Below, piece after piece: positions 34,151 through 42,297 of a stretch of 56,220 nucleotides of DNA. The first letter of the stretch is position 1, and each line of letters opens with the position of its first letter. The translations under genes were made by a program, and so were the position numbers. Under the pieces are notes generated by a model that had not been told where the DNA came from, did not search any database, and was given only the letters and a program-made list of their open reading frames with translations. The stretch is from Methanomassiliicoccales archaeon (lineage in GTDB: Archaea; Thermoplasmatota; Thermoplasmata; Methanomassiliicoccales; UBA472): the NCBI GenBank assembly GCA_036504055.1, contig DASXVU010000011.1:1-56220 (forward strand), written 5' to 3'.

Positions 34151-35210
34151 CCCTTATGCACAGGTCCGCCAATACCAGGGCGGTGGCGGCCTCGACCACG
34201 ATGACCGCCCTGGGCACGATGCAGGGATCATGCCTCCCCTCGACCTTGATGCCTGTCTCTTCCATCGTCGTCCGGTCGACACTGCGTTGCTCCTTGGCGA
34301 TCGACGCCGTCGGCTTGAACGCCACCCGGAACGTGATGGGCATGCCATTGGATATGCCCCCAAGTACGCCGCCGGCGTCGTTCTTGGCGGTGCGCAATCG
34401 TCCGTCGACGACCACGAACGGGTCGTTGTGCTCTGAGCCGCGCATACAGGCCGCCCGGAAGCCTGCCCCGAACTCGATGCCCTTCACCGCCGGGATGGCG
34501 AACATGATCTTGGAGATCTCCCCTTCGACGGTATCGAAGAAGGGCTCGCCCAGTCCAACTGGCACACCATCGCATATGCATCCGACCACACCGCCGACGC
34601 TGTCATGGTCCTCGCAGGCCTCCAGTATCTCGGTCCGCATCGTCCTGGCGATCTCCTCGTTGGCCGCCCGGACGTCGTTGTTCTTTGCCGAGGAGATGAT
34701 CTCGTGGAGGGAATGCTCTTTCACATCCACCACCTTGCCGATGCTCTGGGTATAAGCTGCGATCTCGATGCCCAGGTCCGAGAGGAGGGCCCTGGCGATG
34801 GACCCGGCGGCGACCAGCGGTGCCGTCATCCGGCCGGAGAACTGCCCACCCCCGCGGATGTCCACGCAGCTCCCGTATTTCGACACCTGGGTCATGTCCG
34901 CGTGGCCCGGTCGGGGCACATCCTTGAACCGTTTGTACTTGTCGCTGTCCCTATCCTCGTTTCGGATGAAGATTGTGATGGGGGTTCCGGAGGCCTTTCC
35001 TTCTCTCACGCCTGAAACGATCTCGACTATGTCCGCTTCCTTGCGAGGCGTTCCGATCCCGTCCGATGGCCGGCGCAGGTCCACCTCCCTCTGCACCGCC
35101 TCGATGTTGATCGCCAGTCCTGGGGGCACCCCGTCCAGGACGCAACCTATCGCTTCGCCATGCGATGAGCCGAAGAGCGTGACCTTGAACGTGTGGCCGA
35201 TGGTGTTCAT
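34134..35210 (-). CDS. aroC: Chorismate synthase
   Basis: A 358-residue flavin-dependent chorismate synthase: LFGSSHGEAIGCVLDG, RPSDGIGTPRKEAD, RPGHADMTQVSKYG, DIRGGGQFSGRMTA and the C-terminal GGVLGGISNGMPI. It completes the shikimate pathway. Four-bp overlap with aroA upstream. Confidence 0.96.
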   Translation of the reverse strand: MNTIGHTFKVTLFGSSHGEAIGCVLDGVPPGLAINIEAVQREVDLRRPSDGIGTPRKEADIVEIVSGVREGKASGTPITIFIRNEDRDSDKYKRFKDVPRPGHADMTQVSKYGSCVDIRGGGQFSGRMTAPLVAAGSIARALLSDLGIEIAAYTQSIGKVVDVKEHSLHEIISSAKNNDVRAANEEIARTMRTEILEACEDHDSVGGVVGCICDGVPVGLGEPFFDTVEGEISKIMFAIPAVKGIEFGAGFRAACMRGSEHNDPFVVVDGRLRTAKNDAGGVLGGISNGMPITFRVAFKPTASIAKEQRSVDRTTMEETGIKVEGRHDPCIVPRAVIVVEAATALVLADLCIRGGFVD

Positions 35211-36475
35211 AACTGCACCTCCATTTTCGCTCCGAGCGAGACCATGTCCCTAACGAAACCGGGATAGGATATCTTGAAGCAATCGCCGTCGCCGATGGAC
35301 GTTCTCCCTTCGGCCACCAGGGCCGCGACCGCCGCCGCCATGAGGATGCGGTGATCGGCCATCGGTTCCACCTGCGCTCCCTTGAGCCGGCAGGGGCCGC
35401 GGATGTGGCATCCGTCCTGTTTCTCCTCGACCTCGGCGCCCATGTCCTTCAGGAACTTGACGGTGGCGGAGATGCGGTCGCTCTCCTTGTAGCGCACGTG
35501 CTCGGCGTTGAAGATGGTGGTGACGCCCCTTGCCTGGGTCGCCACGACGGCCACGATGGGGAACAGGTCCGGCGCATCTGCCAGGTCGATCTGGGTTCCA
35601 ATCAGCGGCGCCGAACCCACGGTCACCGCGCCCTCGCTCTGGGTCACCGATGCTCCGAAGCTCTTCAATATCTCGATGAATGTGCGGTCCCCCTGCCGGT
35701 CCTTGGGGTCCAGGTTGATGATCGTTGCCCTGCCGGCCAACGCCCCCGCCGCCAATGGGAACGCGGCGGAGGAGAAATCTCCCGGCACGACGTAGTCCTG
35801 GGCCCGGTAGCTCTGCCCACCGGGGACATGGAATGTGCCATCCGACTCCGAGCATTCCGTTCCGAACCGGGACATCATGTCCATGGTGATCTCAACGTAG
35901 GGTCGGGACTTGAGATCGGTGGTGATATGGATGTCGGTGTCGACCTCCTTCAGAGGCGAGGAGATGAGCAGTGAGGAGATGAACTGGGAACTGATGTCAC
36001 CGGGTATGTGGGTCTCCCGTCCAGTGTTTGGTCCCTTGACGATCAGCGGGGCGAGGCCGTTCCCCCTGGTCGAGCGACATTCCGCTCCCAGTTCGGTAAG
36101 GGCGGAGATGAGGGGCTGCATGGGCCGGCGTCTGATGGACTCGTCACCGGTGAGGACGGTGTAACAGGGTATGAGCGATGCGATCCCGGCCACCATCCTT
36201 ATCGTGGTGCCAGAGTTGTCGGCATTGATGATGTCGTCGGGGCAGATCAGGTTCCCCCCCTCGATCAAGCACCGCTCCCCCTCGAAGGTGACATACCCGC
36301 CCAATTTCCTGACCGCATTGAGAGTGGCCAGTGTATCGCCTCCAAGGAGAACGTTGTCAAGCCTGGAGGTGCCTTTGCTTAGGAGGGCCAGCATCATCGC
36401 TCGGTGCGTGTAGCTCTTGGACGGGGAGGCGGACAGGGTCCCCCCGATCTCCGACCGACTGACCAGTAATCTCAT
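35207..36475 (-). CDS. aroA: 5-enolpyruvylshikimate-3-phosphate synthase
   Basis: A 422-residue EPSP synthase: SPSKSYTHRAMMLALL (PEP/S3P-binding Lys and Arg), DNSGTTIRMVAGIAS, GDISSQFISSLLISSP, GDFSSAAFPLAAGAL and RYKESDRI near residue 325. Two six-fold-repeat domains of standard length. Four-bp overlaps link it to shikimate kinase and aroC. Confidence 0.96.
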   Translation of the reverse strand: MRLLVSRSEIGGTLSASPSKSYTHRAMMLALLSKGTSRLDNVLLGGDTLATLNAVRKLGGYVTFEGERCLIEGGNLICPDDIINADNSGTTIRMVAGIASLIPCYTVLTGDESIRRRPMQPLISALTELGAECRSTRGNGLAPLIVKGPNTGRETHIPGDISSQFISSLLISSPLKEVDTDIHITTDLKSRPYVEITMDMMSRFGTECSESDGTFHVPGGQSYRAQDYVVPGDFSSAAFPLAAGALAGRATIINLDPKDRQGDRTFIEILKSFGASVTQSEGAVTVGSAPLIGTQIDLADAPDLFPIVAVVATQARGVTTIFNAEHVRYKESDRISATVKFLKDMGAEVEEKQDGCHIRGPCRLKGAQVEPMADHRILMAAAVAALVAEGRTSIGDGDCFKISYPGFVRDMVSLGAKMEVQL

Positions 36476-37329
36476 GCGTTCGCACCGTTGAATATGTCGG
36501 TTATTATGAACTCTTTGGTGGATTTTATGTCAGATAGGAATTTTTCGAGCTTCTCGGAATCGACCAGGATCGCGGTGGCCGGGCCTGTCCCGGAAAGGCC
36601 GGCAGACCTTGCCCCCAGCTCCAGCGCCCTGAATGCGACCTCCTGGTCCACGCTCAACGCAGACGCATAGCACAGGCCGTTGAGCTTCATGGCACCCAGG
36701 TAATCGCCCTTCAACGCCATCTGGAACGCCATTTCGGCCACGTCCGATATCGCCGATATGCGGCTTCGCGGAAGCCCCGACTTCCTGGTCTGGAACGGCG
36801 GCACATGGATCACCACCTTGAGGTTCGGGTCCATCGGTTCGCGCCTTAGCAGTTCGTCATTGCGGTTGTCGGTGACCACCGCTCCTCCCAGCCAGGCGGC
36901 GCAAGCATCGTCGAAGGCGCCGGTGACCGACACCCCGGCGTCGATCGCGCACTTGGTCCCCAGTCGGATGGCTTCCAGCGGTTCCATCTTCTCCCCAAGG
37001 GCATCCAATGTCGCCATTATCACTGCGTTGGCGGCCGCGCTGCTGCTCTTCAGCCCGCGTGAGACCGGGATCTGAGAACGGGTGACGATCTTCGCCCCCG
37101 GCCTCTCTCCCGGCATCATTTTGTCGATCACTGCACGAAAACAGTTCTCCACCAATCTGGTGGGTTCTCTGCTGAAGCCTTCGATGGACACCTCGACCTT
37201 CGGGGAGTCCAGAACGTTGACCTCTGCCCAGGTCTTCAGATCGATGCCGAAGGCAGCTCCCTTACCGGTGGCGATGGCGTTGACGATGGTCGCGGCCCCA
37301 TGGGATTCTCCTTTCCCGGTACGGTTCAT
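36472..37329 (-). CDS. aroK: Archaeal shikimate kinase (GHMP family)
   Basis: A 285-residue GHMP-superfamily kinase, unrelated to bacterial AroK. The ATP loop PVSRGLKSSSAAANAV (about 88-103) and the C-terminal SAGLSGTGPATAILV are diagnostic. Position between aroDE and aroA confirms the substrate. Four-bp overlaps on both sides. Confidence 0.95.
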   Translation of the reverse strand: MNRTGKGESHGAATIVNAIATGKGAAFGIDLKTWAEVNVLDSPKVEVSIEGFSREPTRLVENCFRAVIDKMMPGERPGAKIVTRSQIPVSRGLKSSSAAANAVIMATLDALGEKMEPLEAIRLGTKCAIDAGVSVTGAFDDACAAWLGGAVVTDNRNDELLRREPMDPNLKVVIHVPPFQTRKSGLPRSRISAISDVAEMAFQMALKGDYLGAMKLNGLCYASALSVDQEVAFRALELGARSAGLSGTGPATAILVDSEKLEKFLSDIKSTKEFIITDIFNGANA

Positions 37330-38786
37330 GGGAGCGCCTCCCTGAAGGCCTGCTCCATCACCTCGTATGTTGGGGCCTTGCCGGTCCAGAGCTCGAAAGC
37401 CTTCAGGGCCTGATAGATCAGCATGTTCTTGCCTGAGACGGGTGTTGCCCCTCTCTCCTGGGCCACCTCCATCAGCTTTGTAACCGTCGGATTATAGATG
37501 GTGTCCAGGACCAGCATCCCATTCTGGATGGTCTCGATGGGAAGCGGTAGTTCGTTCGGGAAGCCCTTCATGCCGACCGGCGTGCAGTTGACCACGGCCG
37601 CGAACTTGCCCTTCGCCAGGGAATCGAACTCCACCGCCGTGACGTTGTCGAACTTGTCGGCCAGTGACGCCGCTTTGGTATTGGTGCGGTTCGTGATCTT
37701 GACCTTTGCACCGGCCTCGCTGAGGTATGCGCACACCGCCCTTGATGCCCCGCCGGCGCCCACCACCAGGACGTCCTTGTCCTTGGCGTCGAAATTGGCC
37801 AGCTCGAAGGTCTTGGCCACTCCATAGAGGTCGGTGTTGCTGCCTATGAGCGTCCCTTTGTCGTTGATGATAGTGTTGACCGCGCCGACCTTGATGGCGT
37901 TCAGGTCCAGACGGTCGAGGAGCGAGATGACCGATTCCTTGTGGGGAATGGTGACGTTCATGCCCCGCATGTCCAGTTCAAGCATCATTTCGGTGACCGA
38001 TCCGAGTTCCACCGGTGCCGCGGGGAGCTTGAAGTACATCCCCGGAAGTCGAAGCGCCCGGAAGGCGGCATTGTGCATGGCCGGGGACACGGTATGCTCC
38101 AGCGGATGTCCGGTGATCCCGGTGATGACCGCCTTGTTTCCCAGCCATTTCATGGTGGCCAGATCGATCTGTCCCGGCGCAGCTTCCTTGCCCGGCTCGA
38201 GGGAAACATAGGTAAGGCTGGCCCCGAAACGGTTGGCACAGACCCGGGTGATGCTGCCCAGCGGGCCCATCCCGATCAATGCGAACTTCCTCTCCGCCAG
38301 CGCGTAAAGCTTACCGGCCGCCACCAGCGATGCCACATCGGTGAGCGTTTCGGCCCTGTAGACGACCTTCGGCGTGTCCCCCTTCGACCCGTTGGCGACA
38401 AGGCGGTCGACCACGGTCATCAGTCGAGGGCTTGCATCAAAGATATGCGAGGAAACGATGATCCTGATCCCGTCCAGGTCCCGACGGTGAAGCAGCGGGA
38501 AATCGTCCTCAAGGTCGATGAAATCGAATGCCCCGTTATAGGCCCTGACCAGGAACCTGAGCTTGTTCTCGTCGCTGCCCTTGTAATTCCCGCCCTGGGC
38601 CGCCGATCGCAGTGTCGCGATCTTCGGTATCTGGAACTCCTTGAAGCCGGAGAAGTCCTGAGGGAGCTGGGCAAAATTGTCGAACCTGACCTCTATCAGG
38701 TCGGCGCCCAGGCCGACGGCTTTCCGCGAAGCCTCGATGGCATCGTCCAGGCCGGTCTCGATGATCGATACGCAGTTTTGCATCAT
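37326..38786 (-). CDS. aroDE: Fused 3-dehydroquinate dehydratase (type I) - shikimate dehydrogenase
   Basis: A 486-residue bifunctional enzyme. The type I dehydratase domain (1-215) keeps the substrate Glu in LIEVRFDN, the catalytic His in VSSHIFD and a lysine in PKVVYRAETLTDV spaced as the Schiff-base Lys of E. coli AroD. The shikimate dehydrogenase domain (about 220-486) has HTVSPAMHNAAFR, NVTIPHKE, VVGAGGASRA and NCTPVGM. The fusion is familiar in plants and Chlamydia; most archaea I know keep the two genes apart. It sits between DHQ synthase II and shikimate kinase with 4-bp overlaps. Confidence 0.95.
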   Translation of the reverse strand: MMQNCVSIIETGLDDAIEASRKAVGLGADLIEVRFDNFAQLPQDFSGFKEFQIPKIATLRSAAQGGNYKGSDENKLRFLVRAYNGAFDFIDLEDDFPLLHRRDLDGIRIIVSSHIFDASPRLMTVVDRLVANGSKGDTPKVVYRAETLTDVASLVAAGKLYALAERKFALIGMGPLGSITRVCANRFGASLTYVSLEPGKEAAPGQIDLATMKWLGNKAVITGITGHPLEHTVSPAMHNAAFRALRLPGMYFKLPAAPVELGSVTEMMLELDMRGMNVTIPHKESVISLLDRLDLNAIKVGAVNTIINDKGTLIGSNTDLYGVAKTFELANFDAKDKDVLVVGAGGASRAVCAYLSEAGAKVKITNRTNTKAASLADKFDNVTAVEFDSLAKGKFAAVVNCTPVGMKGFPNELPLPIETIQNGMLVLDTIYNPTVTKLMEVAQERGATPVSGKNMLIYQALKAFELWTGKAPTYEVMEQAFREALP

Positions 38787-39820
38787 CTCTCCGTTATGGT
38801 CTCTTTGATGGCATGTCCGAAATGCCTTCCTCCCTGTTCCAGGCGCACAAATACCTCGTTGCCGGTCTTCAACTCAGAGATCGATACCGGTCCGGTCGGC
38901 GTGCACAGGCGGATGGTCTCCGCGTTCTGAAGGATGGTGGTGAACCTCTTACCCTCGGTCTCGACCTCGACCAACAGAAGGGGACGGACCTCGATCTTCG
39001 AGCGGCCGACGACCACCGACCGGCTGTTGCCCTCCGTGTCGACTGCCATCACCTCCTCTCCGCTGTTCACCTCTGAAAGGTACTTGGTCTTGCCGTCGGA
39101 TGTCAACACGTAAGCGTGCACCGCCCCGGCGTTGACCCGGAAGGGCCTGGCGGCCACGTACTCGCTCTCCATGGCCTCCGATTGTATCAGGAAAAGGCAG
39201 TTGGACTGCGAGCCGACCAGCATGCCCTCGCCGATCCGCAGGAGCGAACAGGTGTCCAGGCAGACCCGGTCCCCGACGTTCACAGGCACGATCCTGGTGA
39301 CCTTGACCGCGCTCAACGCGATCTTCGGCCGCTCTCCCTGGGTCAGTTCTTTGAAGTCCTTGATCGCCGAGGCGTCCTTGGGCTCGATGACTATGCCGTC
39401 CACGCCCACTTCCAGGGTCTTTGAGAACACCAACGCCTCTTCCGGCGTGGCTGCCCCGGCCAGGATCCTGGTCTTGGACCTCTGGAACTCCGCTATCAGG
39501 TTTTCCAGCGGGATGATCTTCCAATCGTTGGCGGCGATCAGCACGTTGGCCACCTTTCCCTTGAAGGCCGAGGCCTTGGCCAGATCCTCCGGGCGGTCGA
39601 TGGTCACGATGGCTCCGATCCTTTCGCCCTCAAGGAACAGGTCACTGCCGTTGACCTCGATGGCCTCGAAGCGGCCCAGGCGCTTTAGCTCCTTATCCTC
39701 CGCTTTGATCATTATATTGGAATATCCAGACTCGAGCGCGGTGGAGACTACCTTCTTCCTCTCCTCATATGAGCCGAGGTGGTCGGACCTGACCCAAACG
39801 GTTTTTCCCTTTTCGCTCAT
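38783..39820 (-). CDS. 3-dehydroquinate synthase II (archaeal type)
   Basis: A 345-residue archaeal DHQ synthase that oxidatively deaminates and cyclises ADH to 3-dehydroquinate, unrelated to bacterial AroB. Family marks are GVDGIVIEPKDA, GDRVCLDTCSLLRIGEGMLVG and YVAARPFRVNAGAVHAYV. It follows ADH synthase by 6 bp and overlaps aroDE by 4 bp. Confidence 0.94.
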   Translation of the reverse strand: MSEKGKTVWVRSDHLGSYEERKKVVSTALESGYSNIMIKAEDKELKRLGRFEAIEVNGSDLFLEGERIGAIVTIDRPEDLAKASAFKGKVANVLIAANDWKIIPLENLIAEFQRSKTRILAGAATPEEALVFSKTLEVGVDGIVIEPKDASAIKDFKELTQGERPKIALSAVKVTRIVPVNVGDRVCLDTCSLLRIGEGMLVGSQSNCLFLIQSEAMESEYVAARPFRVNAGAVHAYVLTSDGKTKYLSEVNSGEEVMAVDTEGNSRSVVVGRSKIEVRPLLLVEVETEGKRFTTILQNAETIRLCTPTGPVSISELKTGNEVFVRLEQGGRHFGHAIKETITER

Positions 39821-39826
39821 CAGGAA

Positions 39827-40651
39827 TCACTTCAACAGCTTGATGGCTTCCTCTACTTCCAGATCCTCGATGACGATGGCGGAGATCGCCTTGGTGATCC
39901 CGGTAACGTTGCGGTGCTGGAAGATGTTCCTTCCTATCGAGACGCCCTTGCCCCCCGCGTCCACCGAATCGCGCACCATCTGGAGCAACTTCTCGTCGGA
40001 GTCGATCTTGGGGCCGCCTGCTATGACGACCGGTGCCAGTGCACCCCTTACCAGCTCGCGGAAGGAATCGATGTCCCCGGTGTAATTGGTCTTGACGATG
40101 TCGGCTCCCATTTCTGCTGCGGCGCGCGCGCAGAGCTTGAGCTTATCGATGTCGTATGCGTCGGCGGCATCCTTGCCCCTGGGGTAGATCATGCAGAGCA
40201 ACGGGACGCCCCACTCGGTGCAGCTGCGGCTCACTTGGCCGAAATCGGACAGCATCTGGTCATCCCAGTCATTGCCCAGGTTTACATGGATCGAGCACGC
40301 GTCCGCACCCATCTTAAGCGTCTCCTCGACGGTCGTGACGAGCACTTTCTTGTTCGGGTTGGGACTGAGGTTCGTGCTCGCCGACAAGTGAACGATGAGC
40401 CCGATGTCTCGCCCAAAGGACCGGTGGCTATACGGGGGAATGCCCTTGTGCAGCACAATGGCTGTCGCTCCTCCCTGAGACACCTTATCTATCGTGGACT
40501 TCATGTCCAGCAGTCCTTCCATGGGTCCCATCGATATGCCGTGGTCCAACGGGACGATTACGGCGCGGCCAGTCGACCGGTCCATGATGCGCTCCATCCT
40601 TACGCTCTTGCCAAGCACAATATCACCCTTTTCCGTGTCAACATCTAGCAT
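39827..40651 (-). CDS. 2-amino-3,7-dideoxy-D-threo-hept-6-ulosonate (ADH) synthase
   Basis: A 274-residue class I aldolase-like barrel that condenses aspartate semialdehyde with a deoxyketohexose phosphate, replacing DAHP synthase. VIVPLDHGISMGP, HKGIPPYSHRSFGRD, SIHVNLGNDWDD, the Schiff-base Lys in DIVKTNYTGDIDSF and VSIGRNIFQH are in order. It is the first gene of the eleven-gene operon. ATG 40651 is used; GTG 40618, 5 nt after AAAAGGGTGAT and about 40 bp after TATA-like TTACATAAG, would give a shorter N-terminus and is a strong alternative. Confidence 0.93.
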   Translation of the reverse strand: MLDVDTEKGDIVLGKSVRMERIMDRSTGRAVIVPLDHGISMGPMEGLLDMKSTIDKVSQGGATAIVLHKGIPPYSHRSFGRDIGLIVHLSASTNLSPNPNKKVLVTTVEETLKMGADACSIHVNLGNDWDDQMLSDFGQVSRSCTEWGVPLLCMIYPRGKDAADAYDIDKLKLCARAAAEMGADIVKTNYTGDIDSFRELVRGALAPVVIAGGPKIDSDEKLLQMVRDSVDAGGKGVSIGRNIFQHRNVTGITKAISAIVIEDLEVEEAIKLLK

Positions 40652-40740
40652 GCTTATGTAAGTTTCGCCATTTGCGATGGTTCGAACTGTACCTCATGCC
40701 ACAAACCATCTCTGGTTGATATCGCACGGATTCGCTTGAC

Positions 40741-40811
40741 TATTGGTTCTTACTTGCTTAATCATTTCCACTATAGTCCCAATGTTCAAAGAGGTCCAAT
40801 GATAACCAATA
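40741..40811. promoter_or_regulatory. Divergent promoter region with 8-bp inverted arms (aromatic operon / ACT regulator)
   Basis: TATTGGTT (40741-40748) and AACCAATA (40804-40811) are perfect inverted arms 55 bp apart in the space between the ADH synthase operon and the ACT-domain gene. The right arm overlaps a TATA-like element 30 bp before the ACT gene. A shared regulator is possible; the wide spacing makes chance a fair alternative. Confidence 0.3.
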
Positions 40812-40839
40812 TCATACAGCAGCTCGATGTCCTGAACAT

Positions 40840-41340
40840 ATGTGGAAGCAGATCGCGAACTACTTCGGCCGTTATCCTTCTCAGGCCAAGGTGGCAAAAC
40901 TGCTCTTGGAGAACGGTATGAGGGTGAGCGGGGGTCGTATCTACAGCGGCGATGTGGAGGTGGCGGACGTTGCACTGGGCCGGGCCGCCGGGGTCGATCG
41001 AAGGATCGTCCGCTCCGCCATCGAAACGATAGAGTCCAGCCCGGAACTGGCGAAGGTGTTCGCGGCATTGAGGCCGACACTGCTCCTCAGGGACGTGGCG
41101 CCGGTCATGGGGTGGTCTGCCATCGAGATCATCCCCAGCAATGCCAACGCCACCGGCATCGTCGCCGACGTCACCACGGTCATCTCCAACGCCGGCATCA
41201 GCATCAGGCAGGTATTGGTGGGTGATCCGGACCTCAGTGTCGAACCTAAGCTGTACGTCATCACGCAGAGCCCGGTCCCCGCCGAACTGATCCCCAGTCT
41301 CAAGGCCTGCCGGGGTGTCAGGTCCATCGTGATCTATTGA
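40840..41340 (+). CDS. ACT-domain regulator protein (COG2061-like)
   Basis: A 166-residue protein. The N-terminal part (1-85) looks like a small helix-turn-helix (QAKVAKLLLENGMRVSGGRI, then VALGRAAGVDRRIVRSAIETI). The C-terminal ACT domain (90-166) has IEIIPSNANATGIVADVTTV and later KLYVITQSPVP. COG2061 members are predicted regulators of aspartate-family enzymes. Its position directly opposite the ADH synthase/asd operon makes it a candidate amino-acid-sensing repressor of that operon; this is inference. The likely TATA is about 30 bp before ATG 40840, suggesting a near-leaderless message. Confidence 0.75.
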   Translation: MWKQIANYFGRYPSQAKVAKLLLENGMRVSGGRIYSGDVEVADVALGRAAGVDRRIVRSAIETIESSPELAKVFAALRPTLLLRDVAPVMGWSAIEIIPSNANATGIVADVTTVISNAGISIRQVLVGDPDLSVEPKLYVITQSPVPAELIPSLKACRGVRSIVIY

Positions 41341-42257
41341 TGGCCATGGCCAACTCTAAAAAGGATTCGCCTGCCCCGTACATCGGTGTTGCGGTCGCTG
41401 TGCTCAGTGTATCCTTCGCCTCGATATTCATTCGCTGGAGCGATGCCCCTCCGGTAGTGATCGCGGCATACCGGATGCTTTTCGCGTCCTTGATGCTGCT
41501 CCCTTTCGCCGTGGTCCATAGGGAGGCGCAGTTCAAGCTAATGGACAGGAAGACGATATCGTGGCTCTTGGTGATCGGGCTGATCCTGGCGATGCACTTC
41601 GCTACCTGGATCACATCCTTGGGAATGACGTCGGTGGCGAGCTCCACTATCCTGGTGACAGCTCATCCGCTTCTTGTCGGGGCAGTGTCCATCCTCCTGT
41701 TCAAGGAGTCGGGAAAATGGACCGCGATCGGAGTGACCGTGGGATTTTCCGGGGTGGTATTCATCTCTTTATTTTCGCTGCAGGACGGATCATGGGACGG
41801 TAATCTTCTGGCACTGATCGGCGGTGTGTTCGCCGGCGTTTATATCCTGGCCGGTCGGGTCCTGCGCAGGAGGGTGAACCTGATCGCCTACGCTTTCATC
41901 ATTTATCTTTCTGCAGCGGCCTTCCTTTTCTTGGCCTGCCTGGTCCTTTCCCAACCTATCTGGCCCTACCCTGTGGAGGAGTTCGTCCTGTTCCTTCTGC
42001 TGGCCGGGGTGTCGACGATCCTGGGTCATACGGTCTATAATTGGTCGCTGAAGTATGTCACCGCCCCGCTGGTCAGCGCCTCGCTGCTCGGCGAACCGAT
42101 CCTCGCTTCGGTCCTGGCGGTCTTCATACTGGCCGAACTGCCCTCACCTTATATCTTCATCGGAGGGGGGCTTATCCTTATCGGCGTCCTGTTCGTTCTC
42201 TACGATGAGCGCTCAAACAAAGGGAGAGCCAGAGAAGGCAAGGAACCGCTTGGATAG
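41340..42257 (+). CDS. EamA-family (DMT) transporter
   Basis: A 305-residue protein with ten predicted membrane helices arranged as two EamA repeats, each ending in a helix like LGHTVYNWSLKYV and ALIGGVFAGVYILAG. It is a drug/metabolite-superfamily exporter or permease with unknown substrate. ATG 41340 shares a base with the ACT-gene stop, so the two are coupled; export of an amino acid sensed by the ACT protein is a reasonable guess only. ATG 41346 is also possible. The stop is TAG. Confidence 0.85.
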   Translation: MAMANSKKDSPAPYIGVAVAVLSVSFASIFIRWSDAPPVVIAAYRMLFASLMLLPFAVVHREAQFKLMDRKTISWLLVIGLILAMHFATWITSLGMTSVASSTILVTAHPLLVGAVSILLFKESGKWTAIGVTVGFSGVVFISLFSLQDGSWDGNLLALIGGVFAGVYILAGRVLRRRVNLIAYAFIIYLSAAAFLFLACLVLSQPIWPYPVEEFVLFLLLAGVSTILGHTVYNWSLKYVTAPLVSASLLGEPILASVLAVFILAELPSPYIFIGGGLILIGVLFVLYDERSNKGRAREGKEPLG

Positions 42258-42262
42258 AGAAG

Positions 42263-42275
42263 CCTGAGCCTCAGG
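42263..42275. terminator. Short hairpin between convergent EamA and carB genes
   Basis: CCTGAG-C-CTCAGG forms a 6-bp inverted repeat in the 40-bp space between the two stops. There is no strong T tract on either side, so termination is only a possibility. Confidence 0.25.
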
Positions 42276-42297
42276 GTTTCCATCGATGCACGCTGTT

